A stretch of 64,000 bases of DNA. Origin: Frigidibacter sp. ROC022. GTDB lineage: Bacteria; Pseudomonadota; Alphaproteobacteria; Rhodobacterales; Rhodobacteraceae. Below the pieces are notes generated by a model, which saw only the letters and a list, made by a program, of their open reading frames with translations, searched no databases and was not told where the DNA came from. Below are positions 44,902 to 54,479 of this stretch, piece after piece. Each line of letters begins with the position of its first letter. Position 1 is the stretch's first letter. A program made the position numbers and the translations under genes. The DNA lies in NCBI RefSeq assembly GCF_024723735.1, contig NZ_JANQDU010000001.1, forward strand, positions 1,116,001 to 1,180,000, given 5' to 3'.

Positions 44902-46761
44902 TCAGGCGGCGTCTTCCTCGTCGGAGGCGAAGAGGTTCATCAGCGCGGCCTCCATGTCGCGGTTCATCAGCCGCGAGCGCTCCATATAGGCCTGGTTCAG
45001 ATGGATCGGGATATCCGGATCCCAGACCTCGGCCAGTCCCTGCATGGCGCTGCGGTCCATCTTGTAGAAGGTGCTCTCGGCCTGATGCGCCTCGTATTCG
45101 CTCAGCCCCATCTGCTCCAGCACATAGCGCCCGGCCCGCAGGCTGGCGTCGAAGACCTCGCGGACGATCTTGTCGGCCCCGGCGCGGTAGAGCTGGAACA
45201 CATGTACCCGGTCGCGGGCGCGGGCGATGATGTAGATGTCGGGCCGGCGCTTGCGGGCATAGGTGACCAGCCGGATCGCCGCCTTGGGATCGTCGAGCGA
45301 GACCACCAGCACCTCGGCCTTGTCGATGCCGGCGGCATGCAGCAGGTCGGGCCGGGTCGGATCGCCGAAGAAGCTCTTGAAGCCGAAGGTGCGGATCATC
45401 TCGATGGTTTCGAGATCGTTGTCGAGCACCGTGGTGCGGAAGCCGGAAGAGGTCACCAGCCGGTTCACCACCTGGCCGAAGCGGCCGATCCCGGCAATCA
45501 GGATCGGGTGCCGCTCGTCGATCTCGTCGGCCTCGGGCGCATCGCCTTCGCCGATCCGTTTCGAGATCTGCTCGTAGAGGATGAAGGCCAGCGGGGTCAG
45601 CAGCATCGACAGCGCGATGACCAGCAGCAGCCGGTCGCCGAGGCCGGGCAGGATCACCCGCTGCTGGATCGAGAAGGAGGTCAGCACGAAGCCGAATTCG
45701 CCGGCCTGCGCCAGGCCGAGGGTGAACAGCCAGGCGTCGCGGCCCTTGAGCTTGAACAGCAGCCCCAGCCCGTAGAGCACCAACCCCTTGGCCGCCATCA
45801 GCCCCAGGGTCAGCCCGAGGATCGAGACCGGGGCGCTGGCCAGCCCCTGCACGTCGATCCCGGCGCCGACGGTGATGAAGAACAGGCCCAGCAGCAGGCC
45901 CTTGAACGGTTCGATGTCGCTTTCCAGCTCGTGCCGGAACTCCGAGTTCGCCAGCACCACCCCGGCCAGGAAAGTGCCGAGCGCCGGCGACAGGCCGACC
46001 AGCGACATCAGCAGAGCGATGCCCAGCACGATCAGCAGCGCCAGCGCGGTGTAGAGCTCGCGCAGCCGGGCGGTGTGGATGTATTTGAAGATCGGCCGCA
46101 TCAGATAGGTGCCGGAAAGCACGATCACCGCCACCGCCGCCAGGGTGACCAGCGTCACCCCCCAGGCCGGCAGGCTCTCGATCAGCGAGCGCGCCGCCTG
46201 CACCGCCTCGGCGCCCTCGGTGGCATGGCTGTCGACCCGCACCACCGGGGCGAAGGCCAGCAGCGGCAGCAGCGCCAGCATCGGGATCACCGCGATGTCC
46301 TGGGTCAGCAGCACCGCAAAGGCCGAACGCCCGCCCGGCGTGTTCATCAGCTTCTTCTCGGACAGGGTCTGCAAGACGATGGCCGTCGAGGACAGCGACA
46401 GGATGGTTCCGGCGGTCAGGCTCTGCTGCCAGGAATAGTCGAGCCAGAGCCCGGCCATGGTGACCAGCGCCATGGTACAGGTGATCTGCAGCCCGCCCAG
46501 CCCCAGCAGCCGGTGCCGCATGTCCCAGAGCGCCTTGGGCTCCAGTTCCAGCCCGATCAGGAACAGCATCATCACCACGCCGAATTCGGCGAAATGGCGC
46601 AGGTCCTCGGTTTCCGAACCAACCAGCCCCAGCATCGGCCCGATGATCAGCCCGGCCATCAGGTAGCCCAGCACCGACCCCAGTCCGAAACGCGCGGCGA
46701 TCGGCACCGCGACCACCGCTGCCAGCAGATAGATCGAGGCCTGGTAGAGAAAGCTGTCCAT
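44902..46761 (-). CDS. CPA2-family potassium/proton antiporter with RCK domain (KefB/C-like)
   Basis: A 619-residue membrane protein with about 12 hydrophobic segments in residues 1-390, starting LYQASIYLLAAVVAVPIAARFGLG, and the CPA2 ELEPK motif region. A TrkA-N (RCK) NAD-binding domain follows from about 410: HPILIAGIGRFGQVVNRL. It probably moves K+ out against H+ and may respond to glutathione adducts or redox state. KefB and KefC cannot be told apart. The Lrp gene lies upstream. Confidence 0.92.
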   Translation of the reverse strand: MDSFLYQASIYLLAAVVAVPIAARFGLGSVLGYLMAGLIIGPMLGLVGSETEDLRHFAEFGVVMMLFLIGLELEPKALWDMRHRLLGLGGLQITCTMALVTMAGLWLDYSWQQSLTAGTILSLSSTAIVLQTLSEKKLMNTPGGRSAFAVLLTQDIAVIPMLALLPLLAFAPVVRVDSHATEGAEAVQAARSLIESLPAWGVTLVTLAAVAVIVLSGTYLMRPIFKYIHTARLRELYTALALLIVLGIALLMSLVGLSPALGTFLAGVVLANSEFRHELESDIEPFKGLLLGLFFITVGAGIDVQGLASAPVSILGLTLGLMAAKGLVLYGLGLLFKLKGRDAWLFTLGLAQAGEFGFVLTSFSIQQRVILPGLGDRLLLVIALSMLLTPLAFILYEQISKRIGEGDAPEADEIDERHPILIAGIGRFGQVVNRLVTSSGFRTTVLDNDLETIEMIRTFGFKSFFGDPTRPDLLHAAGIDKAEVLVVSLDDPKAAIRLVTYARKRRPDIYIIARARDRVHVFQLYRAGADKIVREVFDASLRAGRYVLEQMGLSEYEAHQAESTFYKMDRSAMQGLAEVWDPDIPIHLNQAYMERSRLMNRDMEAALMNLFASDEEDAA

Positions 46762-46819
46762 GGGCGGGCGCGGGTCCTTTCCGGGGTGCGGGACTGGTCC
46801 GAGGATCAGCCGGGCGGGG

Positions 46820-47299
46820 TCACAGGTGGCAGGGCAGCGGGGCGTCGGGCTTGAACTGATCCATCACGATCTGGCTTTGCACCCGCGCGACGGCGGGGTC
46901 GGGGAGGATCACCTGATGGATCAGGTGGTTCAGCGCAGCCAGGTCTTCGCAATAGACCCTGAGAAGATAATCCGCCTCGCCGGTCAAGGTCCATGCACTT
47001 ACGATTTCGGGACGTGTCGCCACCGTGCGCGCGAAATGGCTGACCCGGTCGGGGACATGGGTGGCCATCTGCACCTGGATGAAGGCCTGGACCTGCAGGC
47101 CCAGATGTGTCGCCGAAAGCCGCGCCGCATAGCCGTCGATGAACCCTTCGGCCTCGAGCCTCTGGCGCCGCCGCCCGGCCTGGCTGGACGAGAGGTTCAG
47201 CAACTCGCCCAGTTCCTGCGCGGTCAGATGCGCATCGGTCTGCAATGCGTCGAGCAGCCGGGAATCGATTTCGTCCAATGCTGTGCGGTGTTCGTGCAT
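46820..47299 (-). CDS. Lrp/AsnC-family regulator, divergent from hppD
   Basis: A 159-residue Lrp protein: LDEIDSRLLDALQTDAHLTAQELGELLNLSSSQAGRRRQRLEAEGFI is the DNA-binding domain, and a RAM domain follows from about 70. The tyrosine-catabolic gene hppD is divergent, with an 18-base palindrome in the gap, so it is the probable target. Family members respond to amino acids; tyrosine or phenylalanine is plausible here. Confidence 0.92.
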   Translation of the reverse strand: MHEHRTALDEIDSRLLDALQTDAHLTAQELGELLNLSSSQAGRRRQRLEAEGFIDGYAARLSATHLGLQVQAFIQVQMATHVPDRVSHFARTVATRPEIVSAWTLTGEADYLLRVYCEDLAALNHLIHQVILPDPAVARVQSQIVMDQFKPDAPLPCHL

Positions 47300-47302
47300 G
47301 AA

Positions 47303-47320
47303 TTCACATCATAGTGTGAA
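47303..47320. promoter_or_regulatory. Probable Lrp operator between lrp and hppD
   Basis: TTCACATCATAGTGTGAA is an inverted repeat with TTCACA/TGTGAA arms, directly upstream of the lrp start. A second inverted repeat, TGTGC (47378-47382) and GCACA (47391-47395), lies closer to hppD. Both would suit an Lrp-type dimer binding on one DNA face. Confidence 0.55.
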
Positions 47321-47420
47321 ATACGCGCATGTATAGCTCTGATCGCGCCGATCTTCGCGCATACCTCGCATCGAATCTGTGCAATCCTCCGCACAAACGC
47401 GCAAAGAACAGGAGCGAGCC

Positions 47421-48515
47421 ATGGGTCCCTTTCCGCATGATGCCCCGAGGGCGACGATCAGCGCCGGGAATCCGGCCGGCACCGACGGGTTCGAATTCGT
47501 CGAATTCGCCTCACCCGAGCCGGAGAAGCTGCGCCAGCTCTTCACCCGGATGGGTTACGGGCTGGTCGCCCGGCACAAGAGCAAGGCGGTGGAACTCTGG
47601 CAGCAGGGCGACATCACCTATGTGCTGAACGACGAGCCGGGAAGCCACGCCCGGGGCTTCGTCGAGGAGCACGGCCCCTGCGCGCCCTCGATGGGCTGGC
47701 GGGTGGTGAACGCCAGGCATGCCTATGAGCATGCCGTGGCCAGGGGCGCCACGCCCTATGACGGGCCGGGCAGGGTCATGGATGTGCCGGCGATCGTCGG
47801 GATCGGCGGCAGCCTGATCTATTTCATCGACCAGTATTGGGCGGCGTCGCCCTATAACGAGGAATTCGACTGGCTGGCCCCGGCGCATCCCGAGGGCGTC
47901 GGCTTCTACTACCTCGATCACCTGACCCACAATGTCCACAAGGGCAATATGGATGTCTGGTTCAAGTTCTATGGGGATATCTTCGGCTTCAAGGAAATCA
48001 GGTTCTTCGACATCTCCGGGAAATACACCGGGCTGACCAGCCGGGCGCTGACCTCGCCCTGCGGCCGGATCCGGATTCCGATCAACGAGGATCGCGGCGA
48101 GACCGGGCAGATCGTCGAATATCTGAAGCGCTACCGGGGCGAGGGCATCCAGCATATCGCGGTCGGCGCCCGGGACATCTACGACGCCACCGACGCGATT
48201 GCCGAGAGGGGAGTCACCTTCATGCCGGCGCCGCCGGCCAGCTACTATGCGCGCAGCAAGGATCGGGTGACGGGCCATGAAGAGCCGCTGGACCGGATGG
48301 CCCGGCACGGCATCCTGATCGACGGCGAAGGCGTGGTCGATGGCGGCGAAACCCGGATCCTGCTGCAGATCTTCTCGAAGACCTGCATCGGGCCGATCTT
48401 CTTCGAATTCATCCAGCGCAAGGGCGATGACGGTTTTGGCGAAGGCAATTTCAAGGCGCTGTTCGAATCCATCGAGGCCGACCAGATCGAACGCGGCGTG
48501 CTGAAGGCGGGCTGA
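47421..48515 (+). CDS. hppD: 4-hydroxyphenylpyruvate dioxygenase
   Basis: A 364-residue iron(II) dioxygenase converting 4-hydroxyphenylpyruvate to homogentisate in tyrosine breakdown. The metal ligands H167 (LDHLTHNV), H245 (IQHIAVG) and E329 (FFEFIQRKG) are in place, and the C-terminal helix region FEFIQRKGDDGFGEGNFKALFESIE closes the active site. AGGAGCGAG lies before the ATG at 47421. No other homogentisate-pathway gene is in the window. Confidence 0.96.
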   Translation: MGPFPHDAPRATISAGNPAGTDGFEFVEFASPEPEKLRQLFTRMGYGLVARHKSKAVELWQQGDITYVLNDEPGSHARGFVEEHGPCAPSMGWRVVNARHAYEHAVARGATPYDGPGRVMDVPAIVGIGGSLIYFIDQYWAASPYNEEFDWLAPAHPEGVGFYYLDHLTHNVHKGNMDVWFKFYGDIFGFKEIRFFDISGKYTGLTSRALTSPCGRIRIPINEDRGETGQIVEYLKRYRGEGIQHIAVGARDIYDATDAIAERGVTFMPAPPASYYARSKDRVTGHEEPLDRMARHGILIDGEGVVDGGETRILLQIFSKTCIGPIFFEFIQRKGDDGFGEGNFKALFESIEADQIERGVLKAG

Positions 48516-48533
48516 CGCGCCCGGAACGGGTCT

Positions 48534-48752
48534 TCAGCCGGCGGGCCGGTAATGGGCCAGGACGAACAGACGGATCGCCGAGGCCAGGCCGGTATCCTCG
48601 TCTCGTTTCACATCAATTTCGGCCGCGAGATCGTTGATCCCGCGGCCTTTTTCTTCGGCTATGCTGCGAAAGGCCGCCCAGAACTCCGGCTCCAGCGACA
48701 CCGAGGTTCGGTGCCCCTTCAGGGTCAGGGAGTGTTTCTGCGGGCGGCTCAC
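48534..48752 (-). CDS. Ribbon-helix-helix domain protein
   Basis: A 72-residue RHH_4-type protein: HSLTLKGHRTSVSLEPEFWAAFRSIAEEKGRGINDLAAEI is the conserved core. It could bind DNA, but targets are unknown. It starts with GTG and overlaps the DUF4169 gene by four bases (GTGA), so it is the third gene of a coupled fumC operon. Confidence 0.88.
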   Translation of the reverse strand: MSRPQKHSLTLKGHRTSVSLEPEFWAAFRSIAEEKGRGINDLAAEIDVKRDEDTGLASAIRLFVLAHYRPAG

Positions 48753-48943
48753 TCGTCCTCCAGCCGATGCTGGTCGAGATTGCGGCGGGCGGCCTCGGTC
48801 CGGCTGGCCTCCAGTATCCGCTCGGCCTTGCTGCGGCCGAACTTCAGCGCGTTGCTGTCGGCCTGGGCCTTGGCGGCTTCGCGCAGCCGGGCCTTGCGGG
48901 CGCGGGCCAGGCTGACGACGCGCGACGGCTTGTCGTCGCTCAT
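48749..48943 (-). CDS. DUF4169 family protein
   Basis: A 64-residue basic, helical protein ([38 protein letters not shown]) of the DUF4169 family found in Rhodobacterales beside fumC. It overlaps fumC by four bases (ATGA) and the RHH gene by four bases. Function is unknown. Confidence 0.86.
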   Translation of the reverse strand: MSDDKPSRVVSLARARKARLREAAKAQADSNALKFGRSKAERILEASRTEAARRNLDQHRLEDE

Positions 48944-50331
48944 TTCGGGCCGATCATGTCTTCGGGCCGCACGACGCGGTCGAAGGTTTCCTCGTCCACG
49001 AAGCCCAGCTTGATTGCCTCCTCGCGCAGGGTGGTGCCGTTCTTGTGGGCGGTCTTGGCGACCTTGGTGGCATTGTCATAGCCGATGGTCGGCGCCAGCG
49101 CCGTCACCAGCATCAGCGATTCCTTCATCAGCTTCTCGATCCGCGGCTCGTTCGCCTTGATGCCCGACACCATCTTGTCGGTGAAGGCGCTGGCGCTGTC
49201 GCCCAGCAGCTGCATCGACTGGAGCACGTTGTAGCTCATCATCGGGTTGTAGACGTTCAGCTCGAAATGGCCCTGGCTGCCGGCGAAGCCGATGGCGGCG
49301 TCGTTGCCCATGACATGGGCGCAGACCATGGTCAGCGCCTCGGCCTGGGTCGGGTTCACCTTGCCCGGCATGATCGAGCTGCCCGGCTCGTTCTCGGGCA
49401 GGATCAGCTCGCCCAGGCCGGAGCGGGGGCCAGAGCCCAGCAGGCGGATGTCGTTGGCGATCTTGAACAGGCTGGCGGCGACGGTCTTCAGCGCGCCCGA
49501 GAACATCACCATGGCGTCATGGGCGGCCAGCGCCTCGAACTTGTTGGGCGCGGTGACGAAGGGCAGGCCGGTGATCTCGGCCATGTTGGCGGCGACGGTC
49601 TCGGCCCAGCCGACCCTGGTGTTCAGCCCGGTGCCCACGGCGGTGCCGCCCTGGGCCAGTTCATAGATGTCATGCAGGCAGGATTCGACGCGCTCGATGC
49701 CCTTCTTGACCTGGTGCGCATAACCCGAGAATTCCTGCCCCAGCGTCAGCGGGGTGGCGTCCTGGGTGTGGGTGCGGCCGATCTTGATGATGTCCTTGAA
49801 CTCTTCCGACTTCGCGGCCAGCGCGGCGTGCAGCTTGCGCAGGCCGGGCAGCAACACGTCGCGCGCCTGCATGGCGATGGCCACGTGCATCGCGGTCGGG
49901 AAGGTGTCGTTCGAGGACTGGCCCATGTTGCAATGGTCGTTCGGGTGCACCGGATCCTTGGACCCCATGGTGCCGCCCAGGATCTCGATGGCGCGGTTTG
50001 AAATCACCTCGTTGGCGTTCATGTTCGACTGCGTGCCCGATCCGGTCTGCCAGACCACCAGCGGGAAGTTGTCGTCGAACTTGCCGTCGATCACCTCGGT
50101 TGCGGCGGCGATGATGGCGTCGGCCAGCTTCGCATCCAGCGCGCCCGAGGCCTTGTTGGCCTGGGCGCAGGCCTTCTTGATCACGCCAAGCGCGCGGATG
50201 ATCGGCACCGGCTGCCTTTCCCAACCGATGGGGAAGTTCATGATCGACCGCTGGGTCTGGGCGCCCCAATACTTGTCGGCGGGCACCTCCAGAGGTCCAA
50301 AGCTGTCGGTCTCGGTTCTGGTCGCGGTCAT
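48940..50331 (-). CDS. fumC: Class II fumarate hydratase
   Basis: A 463-residue fumarase of the TCA cycle in the aspartase/fumarase family. It has [58 protein letters not shown] and the signature [11 protein letters not shown] with the catalytic Ser. It is the first gene of the fumC-DUF4169-RHH operon, joined by 4-base overlaps. Confidence 0.96.
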   Translation of the reverse strand: MTATRTETDSFGPLEVPADKYWGAQTQRSIMNFPIGWERQPVPIIRALGVIKKACAQANKASGALDAKLADAIIAAATEVIDGKFDDNFPLVVWQTGSGTQSNMNANEVISNRAIEILGGTMGSKDPVHPNDHCNMGQSSNDTFPTAMHVAIAMQARDVLLPGLRKLHAALAAKSEEFKDIIKIGRTHTQDATPLTLGQEFSGYAHQVKKGIERVESCLHDIYELAQGGTAVGTGLNTRVGWAETVAANMAEITGLPFVTAPNKFEALAAHDAMVMFSGALKTVAASLFKIANDIRLLGSGPRSGLGELILPENEPGSSIMPGKVNPTQAEALTMVCAHVMGNDAAIGFAGSQGHFELNVYNPMMSYNVLQSMQLLGDSASAFTDKMVSGIKANEPRIEKLMKESLMLVTALAPTIGYDNATKVAKTAHKNGTTLREEAIKLGFVDEETFDRVVRPEDMIGPK

Positions 50332-50443
50332 CGGGGGCCTCCTGGATCGGGTTGCGCCGGGTTTAGGGCAGGCCGGGGGGAGAGGGCAAGAGAGGCCGGG
50401 GGCCGGAAGGCGATGATTGCGCTAGCGTTCGTCACGCCGGCGT

Positions 50444-51097
50444 TCAGCCGGTGACCTTGGTCACCTCGCGCTTGATCTTGGCCTTGATCGCGCGGGGATA
50501 ATCGAGATGCCCGCGGGCGGTGACCACGAAACCGTGCCGGGTGATCACCGCCAGCCGGTAGAAGCTGGTGACCGCGACGCCGATCGATTCGATGGCGATG
50601 CCGTTGATGATCACCCCCTGGCGCTCGGCCCGCTGCCGCGCCGCCTTGGTCGAGCCGCCGGCGTTCTCGGTGCCGTCGCCGGAAATGTCGATCACCGCCC
50701 GGGTGCAGTCCGCGACCGGGCCGAACTGCCCCAATCCGAACAGCACCGCGTCGCCGATCGCGGTATCCGAGTTGACGAAGGCCCGTTCCATCTGCCGCGC
50801 CCGCCGGCCGAAGCCGGCCACCGCTGCCGGTCCGGTCATCCGCTCCCAGCCCATCACCAGTTCCTGGGCCCCGACCCCGGACCATTGCATCACCGCCAGC
50901 GCCACCTGGCCCTGGACCAGCGCATCGACGATCTCGGGATCGGCCAGCGCATCGGCCAGGCCATCGACCTGAATCCGGTATTCTCCGACATCGATGGACG
51001 AGGAAACGTCGATCGACAGCAGCAGCGCCGTGTCGCAGGCCCGGGCCGGAAACGCGGTCAGAACTGTCAGGGCCAGGGCAGCAAGCCGTCCGGTCAT
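50444..51097 (-). CDS. DUF1194 family exported protein (VWA-like)
   Basis: A 217-residue protein with an N-terminal signal peptide (MTGRLAALALTVLTAFPARAC, cut near residue 20). Its VWA-like domain carries a MIDAS-type Asp-x-Ser-x-Ser in LSIDVSSSIDVGEY and VIDISGDGTENAG. The DUF1194 family is common in Rhodobacterales; its function is not known. It is alone between fumC and tkt. Confidence 0.85.
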   Translation of the reverse strand: MTGRLAALALTVLTAFPARACDTALLLSIDVSSSIDVGEYRIQVDGLADALADPEIVDALVQGQVALAVMQWSGVGAQELVMGWERMTGPAAVAGFGRRARQMERAFVNSDTAIGDAVLFGLGQFGPVADCTRAVIDISGDGTENAGGSTKAARQRAERQGVIINGIAIESIGVAVTSFYRLAVITRHGFVVTARGHLDYPRAIKAKIKREVTKVTG

Positions 51098-51149
51098 GCT
51101 GGCATGCTAGCAGCCCCGCCCGACAGGGCAAGGGTGTCAGCGGCCCCGC

Positions 51150-51180
51150 TTCATCTTCCAAATATCCCCGCCGGAGGCCG
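51150..51180 (-). repeat. Dispersed GCCTCCGGCGGG element downstream of tkt
   Basis: On the minus strand this reads GCCTCCGGCGGGGATATTT and then AAGATGAAG. It is the same type as the element at 44857. It lies beyond the tkt stop and may end that transcript. Confidence 0.45.
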
Positions 51181-51258
51181 GACGGCGCAGCCGGACGAGG
51201 GCCGGGCGAAGGCCCCGGCGGGGCCCGAGACCGGCCCTGCCGGTCCGCCGAACCCGGT

Positions 51259-53280
51259 TCAGAGCAGCCCGGTCACCGCATCGACCACCGCCTCGGCGGT
51301 GATCCCGAACTCGGCATAGAGCCGGTTCGCCGGGGCCGAGGCGCCGAAGCCCTCCATGCCGATGAAGGCCGATTTGCCGGCCCGGGCGCGTTCGCCCAGC
51401 AGCCAGCGGTCCCAGCCGCCGTCCCGCAGCGCCGCCTCGATCCCGACCCGCACCGCGCCGCCGGTCGGCAGCACCTTGCGGCGCCAGCTTTCGTCCTGTT
51501 CGGCAAACAGCTCCATGCAGGGCATCGAGACCACCCTGGTTCCGATGCCGCGTTCCTGGAGCAGCGTTCGCGCCGCCAGGGCGATCTCGACCTCCGAGCC
51601 GGTGGCGATCAGGATCGCCTGGCGCTTGCCGTCGGCCTCGGCCAGCACATAGGCGCCCCTGGCGGTCATGTTGGCGTTGGAGTGGGTCAGCCGCACCGTC
51701 GGCAGGTTCTGCCGCGACAGCGCCAGCACCGAGGGCGTGCGGGTCGAGGTCAGGGCCAGTTCCCAGGCCTCGGCGGTCTCGACCACGTCGGCGGGGCGGA
51801 ACACCCGGGTGTTCGGCGTCGCCCGGCAGATCGCCAGGTGCTCGACCGGCTGGTGGGTCGGGCCATCCTCGCCCAGGCCGATGCTGTCATGGGTCATGAC
51901 ATAGGTCACCGGCAGGCCCATCAGCGCCGAGAGCCGCATCGCGCCGCGGGCGTAATCGGTGAAGCACATGAAGGTGCCGCCGTAGGGCCGCAGCCCGCCG
52001 TGCAGCGCGATGCCGTTCATCGCCGCCGCCATGCCGTGTTCGCGGATGCCGTAATGGACATAGCGGCCCTTGCGGTTCTCGGGGCCGAAGATCCCCAGGT
52101 CGGGGGTCAGGGTGTTGTTGGAGCCGGTGAGATCGGCCGAGCCGCCCAGGGTCTCGGGCATCATCGGGTTGACCACTTCCAGCACCATTTCCGAAGCCTT
52201 GCGGGTCGCCACCTTGTGTCGCGTCTCGCTGGCCTGCTTCTTCAGGGCCCGGATCGTCGCCGCCAGCCGTTTCGGCGCGGCGCCGGTGAGCACCCGGTTG
52301 AACTCGGTCTGCCGGGCGTTGCTGAGCCCGGCCAGCCGGGCCTCCCAGGCGGCGCATTCCGCCGCGCCGCGGGCGCCGATCGCCTTCCATGCGCTGGCGA
52401 CATCCGCGGGGATCTCGAAGGGCGCCGCGGTCCAGCCATAGGCCTCGCGGGTCCTGGCGATCTCTTCCGCGCCCAGCGGCGAGCCATGCGCCTTGTTGGT
52501 GTCCTGCTTGCCCGAGCCGAAGCCGATATGGGTGCGGCAGGCGACCATCGCCGGCTTGTTCGACTTCTTGGCGGCGGTCAGTGCCCGGTCGATGTCGTCA
52601 GGGTCATGGCCGTCGCAGTCGAAGACCGCCCAGCCGCAGGCTTCGAAGCGCCGCTTCTGGTCGGTGACGTCCGACAGCGAAACCTTGCCGTCGATGGAAA
52701 TCCCGTTGTCGTCCCAGAGCACGATGAGCCTGGACAGTTTCTGCATCCCGGCCAGGGCGATCGCCTCGTGGCTGATGCCTTCCATCAGGCAGCCGTCGCC
52801 GGCGATGACCCAGGTGTGGTGATCGACGACCTGCTTGCCGAACCGGGCCCGCATCGCCTCTTCCGCCATCGCGAAGCCGACGGCATTGGCCAGGCCCTGG
52901 CCCAGCGGACCGGTGGTGGTCTCGATTCCCTTGGCATGGCCGTATTCCGGGTGCCCGGCGGTCTTCGAGCCCCACTGCCGGAAATTGCGGATCTCCTCGA
53001 TCGTCATGTCGGCGAAGCCGGTCAGGTGCAGCAGGCCGTAGAGCAGCATCGAGCCGTGACCCGCCGAGAGGATGAACCGGTCGCGGTCCGGCCAGTCGGG
53101 GTTGGCGGCGCTGAACTTGAGATGCTTTTCCCAAAGGACCGTGGCGACATCGGCCATGCCCATCGGCATGCCGGGGTGGCCGGAATTGGCGGCCTGGACG
53201 GCATCCATTGCCAGCACGCGCAGCGCGGCGGCTTTCTTCCAGTGGTCGGGGTGTTTGGCGCGCAGCGTGGCGATATCCAT
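51259..53280 (-). CDS. tkt: Transketolase
   Basis: A 673-residue thiamine-diphosphate enzyme of the pentose phosphate and Calvin routes. It has [30 protein letters not shown], the ThDP motif [13 protein letters not shown] to NGISIDG, and [19 protein letters not shown] with the catalytic Glu. The start at 53280 has AGGAGGA upstream. It is divergent from the coiled-coil and zapA pair. Confidence 0.96.
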   Translation of the reverse strand: MDIATLRAKHPDHWKKAAALRVLAMDAVQAANSGHPGMPMGMADVATVLWEKHLKFSAANPDWPDRDRFILSAGHGSMLLYGLLHLTGFADMTIEEIRNFRQWGSKTAGHPEYGHAKGIETTTGPLGQGLANAVGFAMAEEAMRARFGKQVVDHHTWVIAGDGCLMEGISHEAIALAGMQKLSRLIVLWDDNGISIDGKVSLSDVTDQKRRFEACGWAVFDCDGHDPDDIDRALTAAKKSNKPAMVACRTHIGFGSGKQDTNKAHGSPLGAEEIARTREAYGWTAAPFEIPADVASAWKAIGARGAAECAAWEARLAGLSNARQTEFNRVLTGAAPKRLAATIRALKKQASETRHKVATRKASEMVLEVVNPMMPETLGGSADLTGSNNTLTPDLGIFGPENRKGRYVHYGIREHGMAAAMNGIALHGGLRPYGGTFMCFTDYARGAMRLSALMGLPVTYVMTHDSIGLGEDGPTHQPVEHLAICRATPNTRVFRPADVVETAEAWELALTSTRTPSVLALSRQNLPTVRLTHSNANMTARGAYVLAEADGKRQAILIATGSEVEIALAARTLLQERGIGTRVVSMPCMELFAEQDESWRRKVLPTGGAVRVGIEAALRDGGWDRWLLGERARAGKSAFIGMEGFGASAPANRLYAEFGITAEAVVDAVTGLL

Positions 53281-53471
53281 CGAGTTGTCCTCCTGAAAAC
53301 GGGCGCAGGGCCCGTCGGGCCATCCCCCGGCCCGAGAATTTGTCCTCTGATAGCAGGCAGTTCCGCAAGCGCAAGGCAGAGGCGGGTTTGCGGGGGGAAA
53401 GGAGGACGATTCCTCCCGCCTCTTGCCGCAGCAGGGAAAGCATTGCATCCTGTGTCAAAGGGGAAGCGGAA

Positions 53472-54011
53472 ATGAATGAGATCAGCGCCTTGGAGAGCCG
53501 TCTTGAGGCGGCACTTGAACGGATCGGCACGGCCCTGCGGACGCCGGCGCCGGTTTCGGACGAACTGCAGATCGCCCGGGCCGAGGTCGACCGGCTGGGC
53601 GATACGGTTGCCCGGCTGACGAGCGAGGTCGAGGCGACCGCGACGCAGCTGGCCGAGGCCAAGCAGGCTCTGGACGAGGAGGTGCTGGTGACGAAGCAGC
53701 TCAAGGCCCGCAACGAGGCGCTGCATGCCAAGCTCGACGCGGCCGAGGCCGAAGCCGAGCGGCTCAGGGGGGAACTGGCGGCGCGCGATGCGCTGACCGG
53801 TCAGTTCCGGCGGGTCAATGCGCAGCTGCGGCAGAACAACCTGATGCTGCGCGAGGCCAATGCCAAGGGCCTGCCGGACGCGCATCTGATCAACAAGGCG
53901 ATGCTGACCGAGCTGGAATCGATTCGCGCCAGCCGCGATGCCGAGCGGGTCGAGATCGACGCCGTGCTGGCCGAGCTGAAACCGCTGATCGGGGAGGGTG
54001 CCGATGCCTGA
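53472..54011 (+). CDS. Coiled-coil protein preceding zapA
   Basis: A 179-residue protein predicted to be almost wholly coiled coil (ALESRLEAALERIGTAL, then QIARAEVDRLGDTVARLTSEVEATATQLAEAKQAL and an LRQNNLMLREANAK stretch). No enzyme motif, signal or membrane segment is visible. The zapA start lies within its last codons (ATG at 54004, stop at 54011), so the two are coupled. By position it may be a division-associated partner of ZapA, analogous to ZapB or DUF4164 proteins. That is inferred. Confidence 0.82.
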   Translation: MNEISALESRLEAALERIGTALRTPAPVSDELQIARAEVDRLGDTVARLTSEVEATATQLAEAKQALDEEVLVTKQLKARNEALHAKLDAAEAEAERLRGELAARDALTGQFRRVNAQLRQNNLMLREANAKGLPDAHLINKAMLTELESIRASRDAERVEIDAVLAELKPLIGEGADA

Positions 54012-54432
54012 AGTCAAAGTCTCGGTCGGGGGGCGCGAATACGAGGTTGCCTGCCAGGAGGGCGAAGAGAACTTTCTGCGCTCTGCGGCGGCGCTTCTGG
54101 ATGCAGAGGCCACGGTGCTGGGCACCCAGTCGTCGCGGCTGCCCGAATCGCGGGTCCTGCTGATGGCCGGGCTGATGCTGGCCGACAAGACGGCGGGGAT
54201 CGAGGATCAGATCAAGCTGCTGGAAGGCCGGCTGGCCGAGGCTCATGCCGAGATCGCGGCGTTGCAGGCAAGGCCCCCGGTGACGAAGGAGGTCGAGCGG
54301 GTCGAAGTGCCGGTCGAGGTCAAGGTCGAGGTTCCGGTTCTGCCCGAGGGGCTGGCGGAGAGACTGGACGCGCTGGCCGGGAAGGCCGAAGGGTTGGCGG
54401 CCGAGGCCGAACAGCGCTGCTCGGCGGCCTGA
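54004..54432 (+). CDS. zapA: Cell division protein ZapA
   Basis: A 142-residue ZapA that bundles FtsZ at mid-cell: MPEVKVSVGGREYEVACQEGEENFLRSAAALLD matches the N-terminal domain, and a long C-terminal helix follows. The tail VEVPVEVKVEVPVLPEGL is repetitive and longer than usual. GGGGAGGG lies six bases before the ATG, inside the preceding gene. Confidence 0.9.
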   Translation: MPEVKVSVGGREYEVACQEGEENFLRSAAALLDAEATVLGTQSSRLPESRVLLMAGLMLADKTAGIEDQIKLLEGRLAEAHAEIAALQARPPVTKEVERVEVPVEVKVEVPVLPEGLAERLDALAGKAEGLAAEAEQRCSAA

Positions 54433-54479
54433 GCGCCGGGGCCTGCCGCATCCGTTGATCCGCGCCGGCGGCCGTCGCG

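Noticed and set aside
51098-51258. Possible small gene between the DUF1194 gene and tkt
   Set aside because: No frame with a start and ribosome site was found; the gap holds the dispersed repeat element.
54433-54479. Possible 6S RNA gene after zapA, as in enterobacteria
   Set aside because: The gap is only 47 bases, too short for 6S RNA.
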